Assembly (NCBI GenBank): GCA_963730325.1
Contig: CAVSRC010000009.1
Location: forward strand, 1-64,000
DNA from: CAVSRC01 sp963730325
GTDB taxonomy: Bacteria > Pseudomonadota > Alphaproteobacteria > Rhizobiales > Kaistiaceae
Length of the DNA: 64,000 nucleotides
Direction of reading: 5' to 3'
Of this stretch, positions 36,349 through 45,007 are shown piece by piece; within the stretch, counting starts at the first letter, position 1; each line of letters begins with the position of its first letter. The notes under the pieces were generated by a model. The model saw only the letters and a program-made list of their open reading frames with translations, did no database searches and had not been told where the DNA came from. The position numbers and the translations under genes are program-made.

Positions 36349-39300
36349 TCCGCCTCTTCGCCGCCCATCCGACGGCCGCCAACATATTGATGCTGGCCTT
36401 CATCGTGCTGGGGCTGGCGGCGGTGCCAAGCCTGCAGCGCGATACCTTCCCGCTGGTGCCGCCGACCCTGGTCGAGGTGCGCATCGCCTATCCGGGCGCG
36501 ACGCCGGCGGAGGTCGAGGCCGGCATCTGCCGTGAGGTCGAGGACCCGATCCGCGCGGTCGATAATCTCGCCGAGCTCACCTGTCTGGCGCGCGACGGCA
36601 TGGCCATCGTCACCGCCGAGATCGTCGAGGGGGCGGATATGGGCCGCTTCGCCGGCGACGTGGCGGCCGCGGTCAACGGCGTGACGACCTATCCCGACAA
36701 GGCCGAAGACCCGGTGGTCAGGGTGGTCGAGCGGGTGGCGACGGTCGCCTCGGTGGCGGTCACCGGCCCTGACGATCCGGCGGTGCTGCTCGCCTATGCC
36801 GATGCCTTCGCCGAGCGGCTGAAGGCCGACCCGGCGATCTCGCAGGTGGATGTCGGCGGCTTCTCCGGCCGTGAGATCGCGATCGACGTGCCGGCGGTCG
36901 CGCTGCAACGGTTCGGGCTGACCATCAGCGACGTTGCCGCCGCCCTCGCCCGCCAGTCGATCGACATGCCGGCCGGCACCATGGAAGGGCCCGACGGCGA
37001 CACCTCGATCCGCTTCCTCGGCGAGCGGCGCACTCCGGCGGAACTCGCCCTGATCCCGGTAAGCGGCTCGGCCAGCGGCGGCGAGGTTCTGCTCGGCGAC
37101 ATCGCCACCATCACGACGCGTTTCGCCGATCCTTCGCAGGCCTCCTGGTTCAACGGCAAGCGCGCGGCGATCGTCGCGGTCAACAAGAGCCAGACCCAGG
37201 ACGCGCTCCGGGTGATGGCGGCGCTCGAACGGCAGATGGCGGCGGCCCAGGCAGAAGCGCCCGGCAATATCGCGCTGGCGATCTCGCAGGATTCGACCGC
37301 CAACATTCGCGACCGACTGCGCATCATCGCCGTCAATGGCCTGGAGGGCCTGGCGCTGGTGCTGATCGTCATGTGGCTGTTCTTCGGGCTGCGTGTCTCG
37401 TTCTGGGTGGCGATGGGGCTGCCGGTGTCGTTCCTCGGCGCGGTCTTCGCCATGCAGCTCTTCGGCTACACCATCAACATGATGACCATGGTGGCGCTAC
37501 TCGTCGCCGTCGGTCTGCTGATGGACGATGCCATCGTCATTTCGGAGAATATCGTCCGCCGCCGGCAGGCCGGCGAGGGCGCCGTCGCGGCGGCAGTGAA
37601 CGGCGTGAAGCAGGTGGCGCCCGGCGTGGTCGCCTCGTTCCTGACCACGGTGATGATCGTCGGCCCGCTGAGCTTCATGAGCGGCAATATCGGCGCGGTG
37701 CTGAAATACATCCCCATCGTGCTCGTCATCGTTCTGGTGGTGAGTCTGATCGAGGCCTTTCTCATCCTGCCGCACCACATGCTGCATTCGCTCGACCGGG
37801 ATCTCACGCCCGGCCGCGTCGGTCGCGCGGTGAATGGCGGCTTCGACTGGTTGCGCGACCGGGTGGTGGTGCCCTTCGCCGGCCTCACTTTGCGCTTCCG
37901 CTACCTGACGTTCGGTATCGCGGCTTTCCTGGTGATGCTGTCGATCGCGCCGTTCAGCGGCGGGCTCATCAAATATCAGAGCTTCCCGACGCTGGAGAGC
38001 GACACGGTCGAGGCGCGGCTGCTTCTCGTCCAGGGCTCGCCGCTCGCCCGCACCGAGCAGCGGGTGGCCAAGGTGGTGGCGGCGCTGGAGAAGATGAACG
38101 CCGATCTCTCGCCGGCCCAGCCCGGCGGTGCGCCGCTGGTGCAGAGCACCACCATCTCCTATGGCGTCAATGCCGACACCCCGGCGGTCGGTCCGCACAT
38201 GGCGACCGTCAGCGCCAAGCTGCTGCCGGCCGGTACGCGCGCGACGTCGGTGACCGAGATACTCGACACGTGGAAGAAGCTGACCGGCCAGATGCCCGAC
38301 ATGGCGGCCTTCCGCATCACCGACAAGGAGCGCGGCGCCGGCGGCAAGCCGATCGACGTGCGCCTGCAGGGGCCCGACCTGAAGGCGCTGGAAGCGACGG
38401 CCAGGGAGATGCGCAAGTTCTTCCGCGGCTTTGCCGGCGTGCGCGACGTCACCTACGACCTGCAACCCGGCAAGCCGGAGTTCCTGATTGCGGTCAAGCC
38501 GGCGGCGGCGACGGCGCTTGGCGTCACCGCCCAGGGCATCGCGGCGCAGTTGCGTTCCGCCTTCCGCGGCGATACCGGCCTTCAGGTACGCGACGACCTC
38601 GGCGGCCTCGACATCGTTGCCCGGTTGACCGGCGAAGATCGCCGCTCGGCGGCCGATCTGGCGGCGATCACCATCAGCGGCCCGGACGGGGCGCTGGTCC
38701 CGCTCTCGGCGGTGGCCGACATCAGCGAGAGCCGCGGCTATGCCTCCGTGCAGCGCATCGACGGGGAGCGCACCGTCTCGGTGCAGGGCTCGATCAATCC
38801 CGCCGTTGCCAACGCGCGCGAGCTGATGGCGGCGCTCAAGCGCGATTTCCTGCCCGCGCTCCACGACAAGCGGCCCGACGTGAACGTCGTCATCGTGGGC
38901 GAGGCCAAGGACACGGCGACCACCGGCTCTTCGCTCGGCCGCAACCTCGCCATCGGCCTCATCGGCGTCTTCTTCATCCTCGCCTTCCAGTTCCGCAGCT
39001 TTGTCCAGCCGGTTGTGGTCTTTGCGGCAATTCCGCTGTCGCTGGTCGGCGTGATGTGGGGACACATGGCGCTCGGACTGCCGATCTCGCTGCCCAGCCT
39101 CGTCGGCCTGGCGACGCTTGCCGGCGTGGTGGTGAACGGCTCCATTCTCCTGGTCGCCTTCATCAAGGAGCGCCACGCTGCCGGCGCCGACCTGCAAGAG
39201 GCGGCCATGGAAGCGATACGGGACAGGTTCCGGGCGATCGTGCTGACATCGCTGACCACGGTGGTGGGGCTCGGTCCGCTTCTGTTCGAACCCAGCACGC

Positions 39301-39467
39301 AGGCTCAGTTCCTGCGCCCCATCGTTGCCAGCCTTGCCTTTGGCCTGGTGAGCGCCACGGTGCTGTCGCTCTTCGTCACCCCGGCCCTGTTCCTGATCCT
39401 CAACGATCTCAGGCTGGTGCGTGCGAAGCCGGCGGCGACGGAAGGACAGGCCGCCGCGGTCTCCTAG
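36345..39467 (+). CDS. RND family efflux permease
   Basis: 1040 residues, the usual length. Twelve membrane segments are split by two large periplasmic loops. The first-half TM4 motif VALLVAVGLLMDDAIVISEN carries the paired Asp needed for proton relay. Other family signatures: FPLVPPTLVEVRIAYPGATP, NGLEGLALVLIVMWLFFGLR, GDTGLQVRDDLGGLDIVARL and LVGLATLAGVVVNGSILLVA. It belongs to the HAE/AcrB branch that exports hydrophobic compounds. There is no local dedicated regulator. The stop shares the palindrome CTAG (39464-39467) with the convergent GntR gene. Confidence 0.95.
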   Translation: MIRLFAAHPTAANILMLAFIVLGLAAVPSLQRDTFPLVPPTLVEVRIAYPGATPAEVEAGICREVEDPIRAVDNLAELTCLARDGMAIVTAEIVEGADMGRFAGDVAAAVNGVTTYPDKAEDPVVRVVERVATVASVAVTGPDDPAVLLAYADAFAERLKADPAISQVDVGGFSGREIAIDVPAVALQRFGLTISDVAAALARQSIDMPAGTMEGPDGDTSIRFLGERRTPAELALIPVSGSASGGEVLLGDIATITTRFADPSQASWFNGKRAAIVAVNKSQTQDALRVMAALERQMAAAQAEAPGNIALAISQDSTANIRDRLRIIAVNGLEGLALVLIVMWLFFGLRVSFWVAMGLPVSFLGAVFAMQLFGYTINMMTMVALLVAVGLLMDDAIVISENIVRRRQAGEGAVAAAVNGVKQVAPGVVASFLTTVMIVGPLSFMSGNIGAVLKYIPIVLVIVLVVSLIEAFLILPHHMLHSLDRDLTPGRVGRAVNGGFDWLRDRVVVPFAGLTLRFRYLTFGIAAFLVMLSIAPFSGGLIKYQSFPTLESDTVEARLLLVQGSPLARTEQRVAKVVAALEKMNADLSPAQPGGAPLVQSTTISYGVNADTPAVGPHMATVSAKLLPAGTRATSVTEILDTWKKLTGQMPDMAAFRITDKERGAGGKPIDVRLQGPDLKALEATAREMRKFFRGFAGVRDVTYDLQPGKPEFLIAVKPAAATALGVTAQGIAAQLRSAFRGDTGLQVRDDLGGLDIVARLTGEDRRSAADLAAITISGPDGALVPLSAVADISESRGYASVQRIDGERTVSVQGSINPAVANARELMAALKRDFLPALHDKRPDVNVVIVGEAKDTATTGSSLGRNLAIGLIGVFFILAFQFRSFVQPVVVFAAIPLSLVGVMWGHMALGLPISLPSLVGLATLAGVVVNGSILLVAFIKERHAAGADLQEAAMEAIRDRFRAIVLTSLTTVVGLGPLLFEPSTQAQFLRPIVASLAFGLVSATVLSLFVTPALFLILNDLRLVRAKPAATEGQAAAVS

Positions 39468-40315
39468 CTGGTGGAGATGTCGCCGTCGACGGCCGGGTCG
39501 TAGATGAAGTAGTCCGGCCACAGGTCGCGGAAGACGGTGGTGTCGAGCTTGAGCTTGGTGAGGTGGCGCGTCATGCACTCCACCGCCTTGTCGGCGTCGC
39601 GCCGGGCCATGGCGTCGAGTACGTCGCTGTGCTCGCGGACCACCAGCTTCATGCGCCCGGGCTGAGGCAGGGTCAGGCGGCGGTAGCGTTCGACCTGGAT
39701 CCTGATCTGCTGGATCATGTCCCAGATGCCGGGCAGGCGGCCGGCCGCTGCGATCGCGGCGTGGAAGGCATCGTCGGCCTGATGGAAGGCCTCCTCCTGG
39801 CCGGCCTCGGCCGTCTCGCGCTGACGTTGGACGATTGCGCGAAGCTCCATGATCTGGCTCTCGCTCGCCCTTTCGGTCGAGGCCCGGACGGTTACCGCCT
39901 CCAGCGCCTGGCGCGCGATGATCGCCTCGCGCACGTCCGAAAACGGAATGCGCGCGACAAAGGTGCCCGATTTGGGGACGACATCGACAAGGCGGTCCCT
40001 TGCCAGCCGAAGCACCGCTTCGCGCACCGGCGTGCGGCTGATGCCGTAGCGCTGGGTTATCTCTCTTTCGAGAATGGGCGTGCCCGGAACCAGTTTCATC
40101 GAGATGATCGCCTTGAGCAGATCGCGATAAACGAGCTGCGAGTTCTTCGGCGCGTCCGCCACGCGCGTCTGGCTGGTCATCTTCGGCGGCGCGTTGCGCG
40201 CCCGCGGCTTGCGCTTTTGTGTTTTCCGGTCGGTCGATTCCGACTGGATGCCTCGCACTGCCACTGTCGTCTTCCCTGTATGCGTCGTGAGTCCCGATAC
40301 CGCTGCTTGTCGCAT
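39464..40315 (-). CDS. GntR/FadR family (FCD domain) transcriptional regulator
   Basis: 283 residues from ATG 40315, with a basic 45-residue tail before MTSQTRVADAPKN; ATG 40180 is a plausible shorter start. The winged helix is at about residues 58-125 (LLKAIISMKLVPGTPILERE, YGISRTPVREAVLRLARDRL, KSGTFVARI). The helical FCD domain reads ARQALEAVTVRASTERASES, AFHQADDAFHAAIAAAGRLP and VVREHSDVLDAMARRDADKA, with the metal-binding Asp/His positions. Divergent from TRAP transporter 4; a 28-bp palindrome at 40409-40436 is its probable operator. Confidence 0.93.
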   Translation of the reverse strand: MRQAAVSGLTTHTGKTTVAVRGIQSESTDRKTQKRKPRARNAPPKMTSQTRVADAPKNSQLVYRDLLKAIISMKLVPGTPILEREITQRYGISRTPVREAVLRLARDRLVDVVPKSGTFVARIPFSDVREAIIARQALEAVTVRASTERASESQIMELRAIVQRQRETAEAGQEEAFHQADDAFHAAIAAAGRLPGIWDMIQQIRIQVERYRRLTLPQPGRMKLVVREHSDVLDAMARRDADKAVECMTRHLTKLKLDTTVFRDLWPDYFIYDPAVDGDISTS

Positions 40316-40408
40316 TTCGTCGGCCGCGACGCGACTCTATCAACCGCCCGCAGCAGCGATGAATAGGCACCGATGCGCATGGTTCGCCCCTTGCGTGCAT
40401 CGCCTTTG

Positions 40409-40436
40409 TAGTATATCAGATATATCTTGTATACTA
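40409..40436. promoter_or_regulatory. Operator palindrome for the GntR regulator
   Basis: Outer arms TAGTATA (40409-40415) and TATACTA (40430-40436) are perfect inverted repeats around the self-complementary core GATATATC (40419-40426), and all share one centre. It is an AT-rich island in GC-rich DNA between the divergent GntR and dctP starts, 58 bp upstream of ATG 40495. Confidence 0.8.
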
Positions 40437-40494
40437 GATAATCGCGGATGCGATCGGAGGTGGATCGCAACTGCTTGCAGGAAGGGAGGAGAGA

Positions 40495-41472
40495 ATGATT
40501 GGCAGGACCATCAGGCTGGCCACGCTCGCCGCGGCCTTTGTCGTGGTTTCGCTAAGCGGCGCATACGCCGTCGACCTTAAATGGGCGCATGTCTATGCGG
40601 AGACCACGGCCTTCCACAAATGGGCGGTGTGGGCGGTTGACGAGATCAAGGCCAAGACCGACGGGCGCGTGAACATCACCGTCTATCCGGCCTCGTCGCT
40701 GGGCAACGAGTCAGACATCAACGAGGGCCTGTCGATCGGCTCGGTCGACATCATCTGGACCGGACCGAATTTTGCCGAGCGTGACTATGGTCCGATCGCG
40801 ATCTCCGACTATCCGTTCATGCTCAAGAACTACGACCACTGGAAGGCCTATCGCGACAGCGATCTGTTCAAGGAGCTGAGCGCCGGCTACCAGGAAGCCA
40901 CCGGCAACGAAGTCGTGGCGATCACCTGGTACGGCTATCGCAATGTGACCTCGAACTTCCCGATCCTGAAGCCCGAGGACATGAAGGGCCTCAAGATCCG
41001 CGTGCCGAACTCGCCGGTCATGCTGATGTTCCCGAACGCGGTTGGCGCCAACCCGACCCCGATCGCCTTCGCCGAGGTTTATCTGGCGCTGCAGCAGAAG
41101 GTGGTGGATGCCGAGGAGAACCCGCTGCCGACCATCCAGGCGATGAAGTTCTATGAAGTGCAGTCCAACATCAACCTGACCGGCCATATCGGCAATTCGC
41201 TGATCGCTGTGGTGTCGGGCAATGCCATGGCCCAGATCGGCGATGACGCCGACATCGTTCGCGCCGTCATCAAGGAAGCCGCTGCTGGAGCCGCCGACGA
41301 GACCAATCAGCAGGAGCAGGATCTCGTCAAGTGGTTCGAGGACAAGGGCATCAAGGTCAACGTCGTCGACAAGGCGCCGTTCCAGAAAGCGATGATGCCG
41401 GTGGTGACCGATCCGAGCAAGGTCCCCTATACGATCGAACAGTACAACCGTCTGCAGGCGCTGGCGCAGTAG
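40495..41472 (+). CDS. TRAP transporter periplasmic binding protein (DctP), transporter 4
   Basis: 325 residues behind GGGAGGAGAG. Signal peptide ends near SGAYA (residue 25). Motifs: LKWAHVYAETTAFHKWAVWA, VYPASSLGNESDINEGLSIG, DMKGLKIRVPNSPVMLMFPN (with ligand-binding Arg) and FAEVYLALQQKVVDAEENPL. The ligand is an organic acid controlled by the divergent FCD regulator. A perfect 12-bp palindrome lies directly after the stop (41473-41484). Confidence 0.95.
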   Translation: MIGRTIRLATLAAAFVVVSLSGAYAVDLKWAHVYAETTAFHKWAVWAVDEIKAKTDGRVNITVYPASSLGNESDINEGLSIGSVDIIWTGPNFAERDYGPIAISDYPFMLKNYDHWKAYRDSDLFKELSAGYQEATGNEVVAITWYGYRNVTSNFPILKPEDMKGLKIRVPNSPVMLMFPNAVGANPTPIAFAEVYLALQQKVVDAEENPLPTIQAMKFYEVQSNINLTGHIGNSLIAVVSGNAMAQIGDDADIVRAVIKEAAAGAADETNQQEQDLVKWFEDKGIKVNVVDKAPFQKAMMPVVTDPSKVPYTIEQYNRLQALAQ

Positions 41473-41497
41473 GCGAGGCCTCGCTCCGGGGGACAAA

Positions 41498-42067
41498 ATG
41501 GCCCAGGACTTGGGTTCAAGCGAAGGGCGCGCCGACGGCGCGCCCGAGCTCTCCTTCGAGCGCCAGAAGACCGACATCTCCGACATCAACTGGGTCGATG
41601 CACCCGCTCTCCTGATGTTCTGGGTCCTGGCGATCGTGGTCTTCCTGCAGTTCTTCACGCGCTATGTGCTCAACGACTCCCTGGCCTGGACCGAGGAGAC
41701 GGCCCGCTATTTTCTGATCCTGGTCACCTTCCTGGGGTCGATCAGCGCCATGCGGCGCGGCAGTCACATCATGCTGGAATTCTTCATCCGGTTCCTGCCG
41801 GCCGCGATCGGCAAGGGGGTGGTGATCGTCTCGCAATTCATCTCCTTGGGCTTTCTCGCGGCCATGACCTGGATCGGCATCGAACTGACCCAGAAGACGA
41901 GGCAGAAGATGCTCTCGCTGCCGATCCCCAAGTCCTGGATCTACTGGGTCTGCGTTATCTCCTTCGCTGCCATGGCGATCTACGCCGCCATATGGCTGTG
42001 GCGGCGCATCCGTTCGGCACCCGATGAGATCGTTGAATCGATCGAGAAAAGTATCACCTCCGACTGA
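41498..42067 (+). CDS. TRAP transporter small permease (DctQ), transporter 4
   Basis: 189 residues. A hydrophilic 30-residue N-terminus is followed by four hydrophobic segments (APALLMFWVLAIVVFLQFFT, ETARYFLILVTFLGSISAMR, VVIVSQFISLGFLAAMTWIG, WIYWVCVISFAAMAIYAAIW). The loop MRRGSHIMLEFFIRFLP is typical of DctQ. It sits between dctP and dctM in canonical P-Q-M order. Confidence 0.93.
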   Translation: MAQDLGSSEGRADGAPELSFERQKTDISDINWVDAPALLMFWVLAIVVFLQFFTRYVLNDSLAWTEETARYFLILVTFLGSISAMRRGSHIMLEFFIRFLPAAIGKGVVIVSQFISLGFLAAMTWIGIELTQKTRQKMLSLPIPKSWIYWVCVISFAAMAIYAAIWLWRRIRSAPDEIVESIEKSITSD

Positions 42068-42079
42068 AGCCCGGCCTCC

Positions 42080-43357
42080 ATGTCGATCCTTTTCATGATC
42101 CTGTTGCTGCTGGTCCTGATGGTGATCGGGGTGCCGGTGGCCCTGGCGCTGGCGCTGTCCTCGCTCACCTTCGTGATCACCAACGGCATGCCGCCGATCA
42201 TCGTGCTCGCCAACATGGTCAACGGCATCAATTCCTTCCCGCTGATTGCGGTGCCGTTTTTCATTCTTGCCGGCAACCTGATGAATTCGGCCGGGATCAC
42301 CACGCGTATCTTCGCCTTCGCCCGCGCGACGGTCGGCTGGATGCACGGCGGGCTCGGGCATGTGAATGTCGGGGCGAGCGTGATCTTCGCCGGCATGTCG
42401 GGCGCCGCCGTTGCCGATGCCGGGGGCCTCGGCAATATCGAGATCAAGGCGATGCGCGAGGCCGGCTACGACACCGACTTCGCCGTCGGCATCACCGCCG
42501 CGTCCTCGACCATCGGACCAATCATCCCGCCGTCGCTGCCGCTCGTCATTTACGGGGTGATCGCCGATACCTCGATCGGTCAGCTGTTTACGGCCGGCAT
42601 CGTTCCCGGCCTGATGATGGCGATCTCGCTGATGATCATGGTCGCCTTCTACGCCAAGCGCCGGCACTATCCGCGCGACCAGGAGTTTTCCATCCGCCGG
42701 TTCGGCTCCACCTTCGTCAATGCCTTCCTGCCGCTGATGACCCCTGTGATCATCATCGGCGGCATCATGTTCGGCTTTTTCACCCCGACCGAGGCGGCCA
42801 TCGCGGCGGTGGTCTATTCGCTCTTCCTCGGTCTGGTCGTCTACCGCACGCTCGACTGGAAGAAACTCATGCGGGTGTCGATGGACACCGTGGAAACGAC
42901 AGCGGCGGTCATGCTGATCGTCGCCGCCTCGAGCGTCTTTGCCTGGATCCTGACCGCCAATCAGGTGGCGGTGACGTTTTCCGCACTGATGCTGTCCGTC
43001 ACCCAAAGTCCGGTGGCGCTGATGCTCATCATCACGGTGATCGTGCTGGTCATCGGCTGCTTCATGGAAACCATCGCCGCCATCACCATCCTGACCCCGG
43101 TGTTGCTGCCCGTGGCGGTGAGCCTTGGCATCGATCCGGTCCATTTCGGCATCATCATGATTCTCAACCTGATGATCGGCCTGCTGACGCCGCCGATCGG
43201 CATGGTGCTTTACGTGCTGTCGAAGGTGGCGGACGTGCCCTTCGAGCGCTGCGTGGCGGCGACGGCGCCGTTCCTGATTCCGCTCGTCGCCGTGCTGCTG
43301 CTGCTGACCTTCATTCCCGAACTGACCATGTGGCTGCCGACGCAGCTCTACCGGTAG
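42080..43357 (+). CDS. TRAP transporter large permease (DctM), transporter 4
   Basis: 425 residues. Motifs: SFPLIAVPFFILAGNLMNSA, FAGMSGAAVADAGGLGNIEI, SSTIGPIIPPSLPLVIYGVI and LNLMIGLLTPPIGMVLYVLS. About twelve membrane segments. It is closely similar in motif wording to DctM of transporter 1, so the two probably carry related ligands. It is the last gene before the Mbx-like operon. Confidence 0.95.
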   Translation: MSILFMILLLLVLMVIGVPVALALALSSLTFVITNGMPPIIVLANMVNGINSFPLIAVPFFILAGNLMNSAGITTRIFAFARATVGWMHGGLGHVNVGASVIFAGMSGAAVADAGGLGNIEIKAMREAGYDTDFAVGITAASSTIGPIIPPSLPLVIYGVIADTSIGQLFTAGIVPGLMMAISLMIMVAFYAKRRHYPRDQEFSIRRFGSTFVNAFLPLMTPVIIIGGIMFGFFTPTEAAIAAVVYSLFLGLVVYRTLDWKKLMRVSMDTVETTAAVMLIVAASSVFAWILTANQVAVTFSALMLSVTQSPVALMLIITVIVLVIGCFMETIAAITILTPVLLPVAVSLGIDPVHFGIIMILNLMIGLLTPPIGMVLYVLSKVADVPFERCVAATAPFLIPLVAVLLLLTFIPELTMWLPTQLYR

Positions 43358-43673
43358 GACCCGTGCGGAACAGGGGCCGGAATCGCCTTCGCGTCACGCC
43401 GGGCGACCGGTCGTGGTAGGCCGAATCAGAAAAAGAAAACTTCCAGAAAGCCGCGGCGCGCTTGGGCGCCGCTGAGCGAAATCCGGCAGGAAACAGCCGA
43501 AAATTCCGCGCGGCGGCCGCGAAAAAACACAGCGCGAATTGTCCGAAGTCAAATTGCATTCTTGGAATGTATGCTTCTCTCCCCTGCGAGATTGAAGCTC
43601 GCCAGTCCCGGTGACCCCGTCGATCGCCTCCGGCAATCCGGGGGGAGGGGCTGGAGACAAGGGGACCCATTCG
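43358..43673. other. Intergenic leader of the Mbx-like operon
   Basis: 316 bases without a supported gene, between the TRAP permease and the first subunit gene of the membrane complex. It is locally A-rich around 43430-43560 (runs of A at 43432-43437 and 43522-43527), unlike the coding DNA nearby, and must contain the operon promoter. I could not identify a convincing -35/-10 pair, FNR box or riboswitch in it. Confidence 0.5.
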
Positions 43674-44171
43674 ATGAGTGCAACGGCCAAGCCGATCGGG
43701 CTCTTTGCAACGCTCCTGCTGTTCTGGGTGCTGCTCAGCGGAACGCTGGCGATCGAATCGGTGGCCGTCGGCGTGCTCGTCGCCGGCCTTGTGGCGCTGG
43801 CGCTCTCCACCAACCTTTCCTACCTCTCCGGCTACCGCTTCACGCCGGCCTCGCTGGTGGCCACGGTCGGCTATGTCGCCTACTTCCTGATGGAGCTCGT
43901 CCGGGCGAACATCGCCATGGCCGGCCTCGTGCTGACCCCGGCGCTGCCGATCAGGCCGGCGATCGTGCGGGTGCGCACCAGCCTCAAGAATCCGGTCGCC
44001 AGGCTGCTTCTCGCCAATTCCATCACCCTCACGCCCGGCACGCTCTCCGTCGAGATGAAGGACGAGTGGCTCTACATCCACTGGGTCGTTGCCCAATCGA
44101 CCGAGGTCGACGCCGCCACGCGCGCCATTGTCGCCGGCTTCGAACGCTATCTGGAGGTCATGTATGGCTGA
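43674..44171 (+). CDS. Mbx/MBS-like complex subunit A (MrpE/MnhE homologue)
   Basis: 165 residues from ATG 43674. Two or three N-terminal membrane helices (LFATLLLFWVLLSGTLAIES, VGVLVAGLVALALS, ASLVATVGYVAYFLMELVRA) are followed by a cytoplasmic domain with the MnhE signature LANSITLTPGTLSVEMKDEW. In Mrp antiporters and Mbh/Mbx complexes this subunit belongs to the cation-translocating arm. Its stop overlaps the next ATG by 8 bp, the first of a chain of overlaps that ties 43674-54801 into one transcription unit. Confidence 0.9.
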   Translation: MSATAKPIGLFATLLLFWVLLSGTLAIESVAVGVLVAGLVALALSTNLSYLSGYRFTPASLVATVGYVAYFLMELVRANIAMAGLVLTPALPIRPAIVRVRTSLKNPVARLLLANSITLTPGTLSVEMKDEWLYIHWVVAQSTEVDAATRAIVAGFERYLEVMYG

Positions 44172-44427
44172 TCTGTTGCTGACCCTTGCCGGGGTCGCGG
44201 TGGCGGCGGCCTTCGTCCTCGCCTTCTACCGCTTCGTCGCCGGCCCCAGGGTGGTGGACCGGGTCGTGGCCTTCGACGTGCTCACGATCATTTCGGTAAC
44301 CGGCATCGTGCTCGTGGCGCTCATCTCCGGCCGCGAGATCTATCTCGATGTCGCGCTGGTCTACGCGCTGCTCTCCTTCCTCGGCGTGATCGTCGCCGCC
44401 CGCTATCTCGAGGGAGGCGAGCAATGA
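44164..44427 (+). CDS. Mbx/MBS-like complex subunit B (MrpF homologue)
   Basis: 87 residues, three membrane helices (LLLTLAGVAVAAAFVLAFYR, FDVLTIISVTGIVLVALISG, YLDVALVYALLSFLGVIVAA). The loop RFVAGPRVVDRVVAFDVLT, with RVVDR, is the MrpF/MnhF hallmark. It overlaps the neighbours on both sides (44164-44171 and 44424-44427). Confidence 0.9.
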   Translation: MADLLLTLAGVAVAAAFVLAFYRFVAGPRVVDRVVAFDVLTIISVTGIVLVALISGREIYLDVALVYALLSFLGVIVAARYLEGGEQ

Positions 44428-44756
44428 CCGGCCTCTTGTCGCTTCTCGGCGCCCTGGCGATGTTTGCCGGGACGCTGTTCCTGCTGCTTGGCGGCCTCGG
44501 CCTCTTCCGCATGCCCGACACCTATACCCGCATCCAGGCCGGCACCAAGGCGACGACACTGGGCACGCTGCTGACGCTGCTCGGCGCTGCGCTGCTGGCG
44601 CCCGGCTGGTCGATCAAGCTGCTGCTGATCGTGATGTTCGTGATGTTCACCAACCCGCTGTCGAGCCAGTTCCTGGCGCGTGCCGCGCACCGGGCGAAGA
44701 TCGTGCCGGTGGCCCATGCCGACCAGCTGGCCGAAGACGGAGAAGACCTCGCATGA
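44424..44756 (+). CDS. Mbx/MBS-like complex subunit C (MrpG homologue)
   Basis: 110 residues, three membrane helices. The PhaG/MnhG signature GGLGLFRMPDTYTRIQAGTK is followed by LGTLLTLLGAALLAPG and LLLIVMFVMFTNPLSSQFLA. It starts with an ATGA overlap and ends with another. Confidence 0.9.
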   Translation: MTGLLSLLGALAMFAGTLFLLLGGLGLFRMPDTYTRIQAGTKATTLGTLLTLLGAALLAPGWSIKLLLIVMFVMFTNPLSSQFLARAAHRAKIVPVAHADQLAEDGEDLA

Positions 44757-45007
44757 GCGCGCTTCTTTTCCCGATGAGCCTCATTCTCGCTGCCGCGATG
44801 ATCGGCGTGGCGGCGGTGGCGCTGTTCACCGCCCAGCGGGTCACGGCGGTGCTGGCCGCCGGGCTCGTCAGCCTGTTCGCCTCGGTCCTGTTCCTGCTGC
44901 TGTTTGCGCCGGACGTGGCGATGACCGAGGCGGCGATCGGATCGGGCCTCACCACCTTCCTCTTCCTCTTCGTGCTCGGGCGCATGCGCCGGGAGGACCG
45001 CTCATGA
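44753..45007 (+). CDS. Mbx/MBS-like complex subunit D (MrpA C-terminal/DUF4040-like)
   Basis: 84 residues. Two or three helices (LFPMSLILAAAMIGVAAVAL, VTAVLAAGLVSLFASVLFLL) and the conserved core FAPDVAMTEAAIGSGLTTFL, where the Asp and Glu lie in the ion path that MrpA and NuoJ share. In Mrp antiporters this domain is part of MrpA; here, as in Mbh and Mbx operons, it is a separate small gene. It is translationally coupled on both sides. Confidence 0.85.
   Translation: MSALLFPMSLILAAAMIGVAAVALFTAQRVTAVLAAGLVSLFASVLFLLLFAPDVAMTEAAIGSGLTTFLFLFVLGRMRREDRS

Noticed and set aside
37497..40400. A 967-codon open frame antisense to the RND pump, and a 510-codon frame antisense to the flavoprotein (52520-54052)
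   Set aside because: These are shadows created by high GC at third positions; they show no family motifs, and the sense strands encode well-conserved proteins.
41473..41484. 12-bp perfect palindrome after dctP of transporter 4 as a terminator
   Set aside because: With no loop it cannot form a normal hairpin; it may be chance or a restriction-type site.
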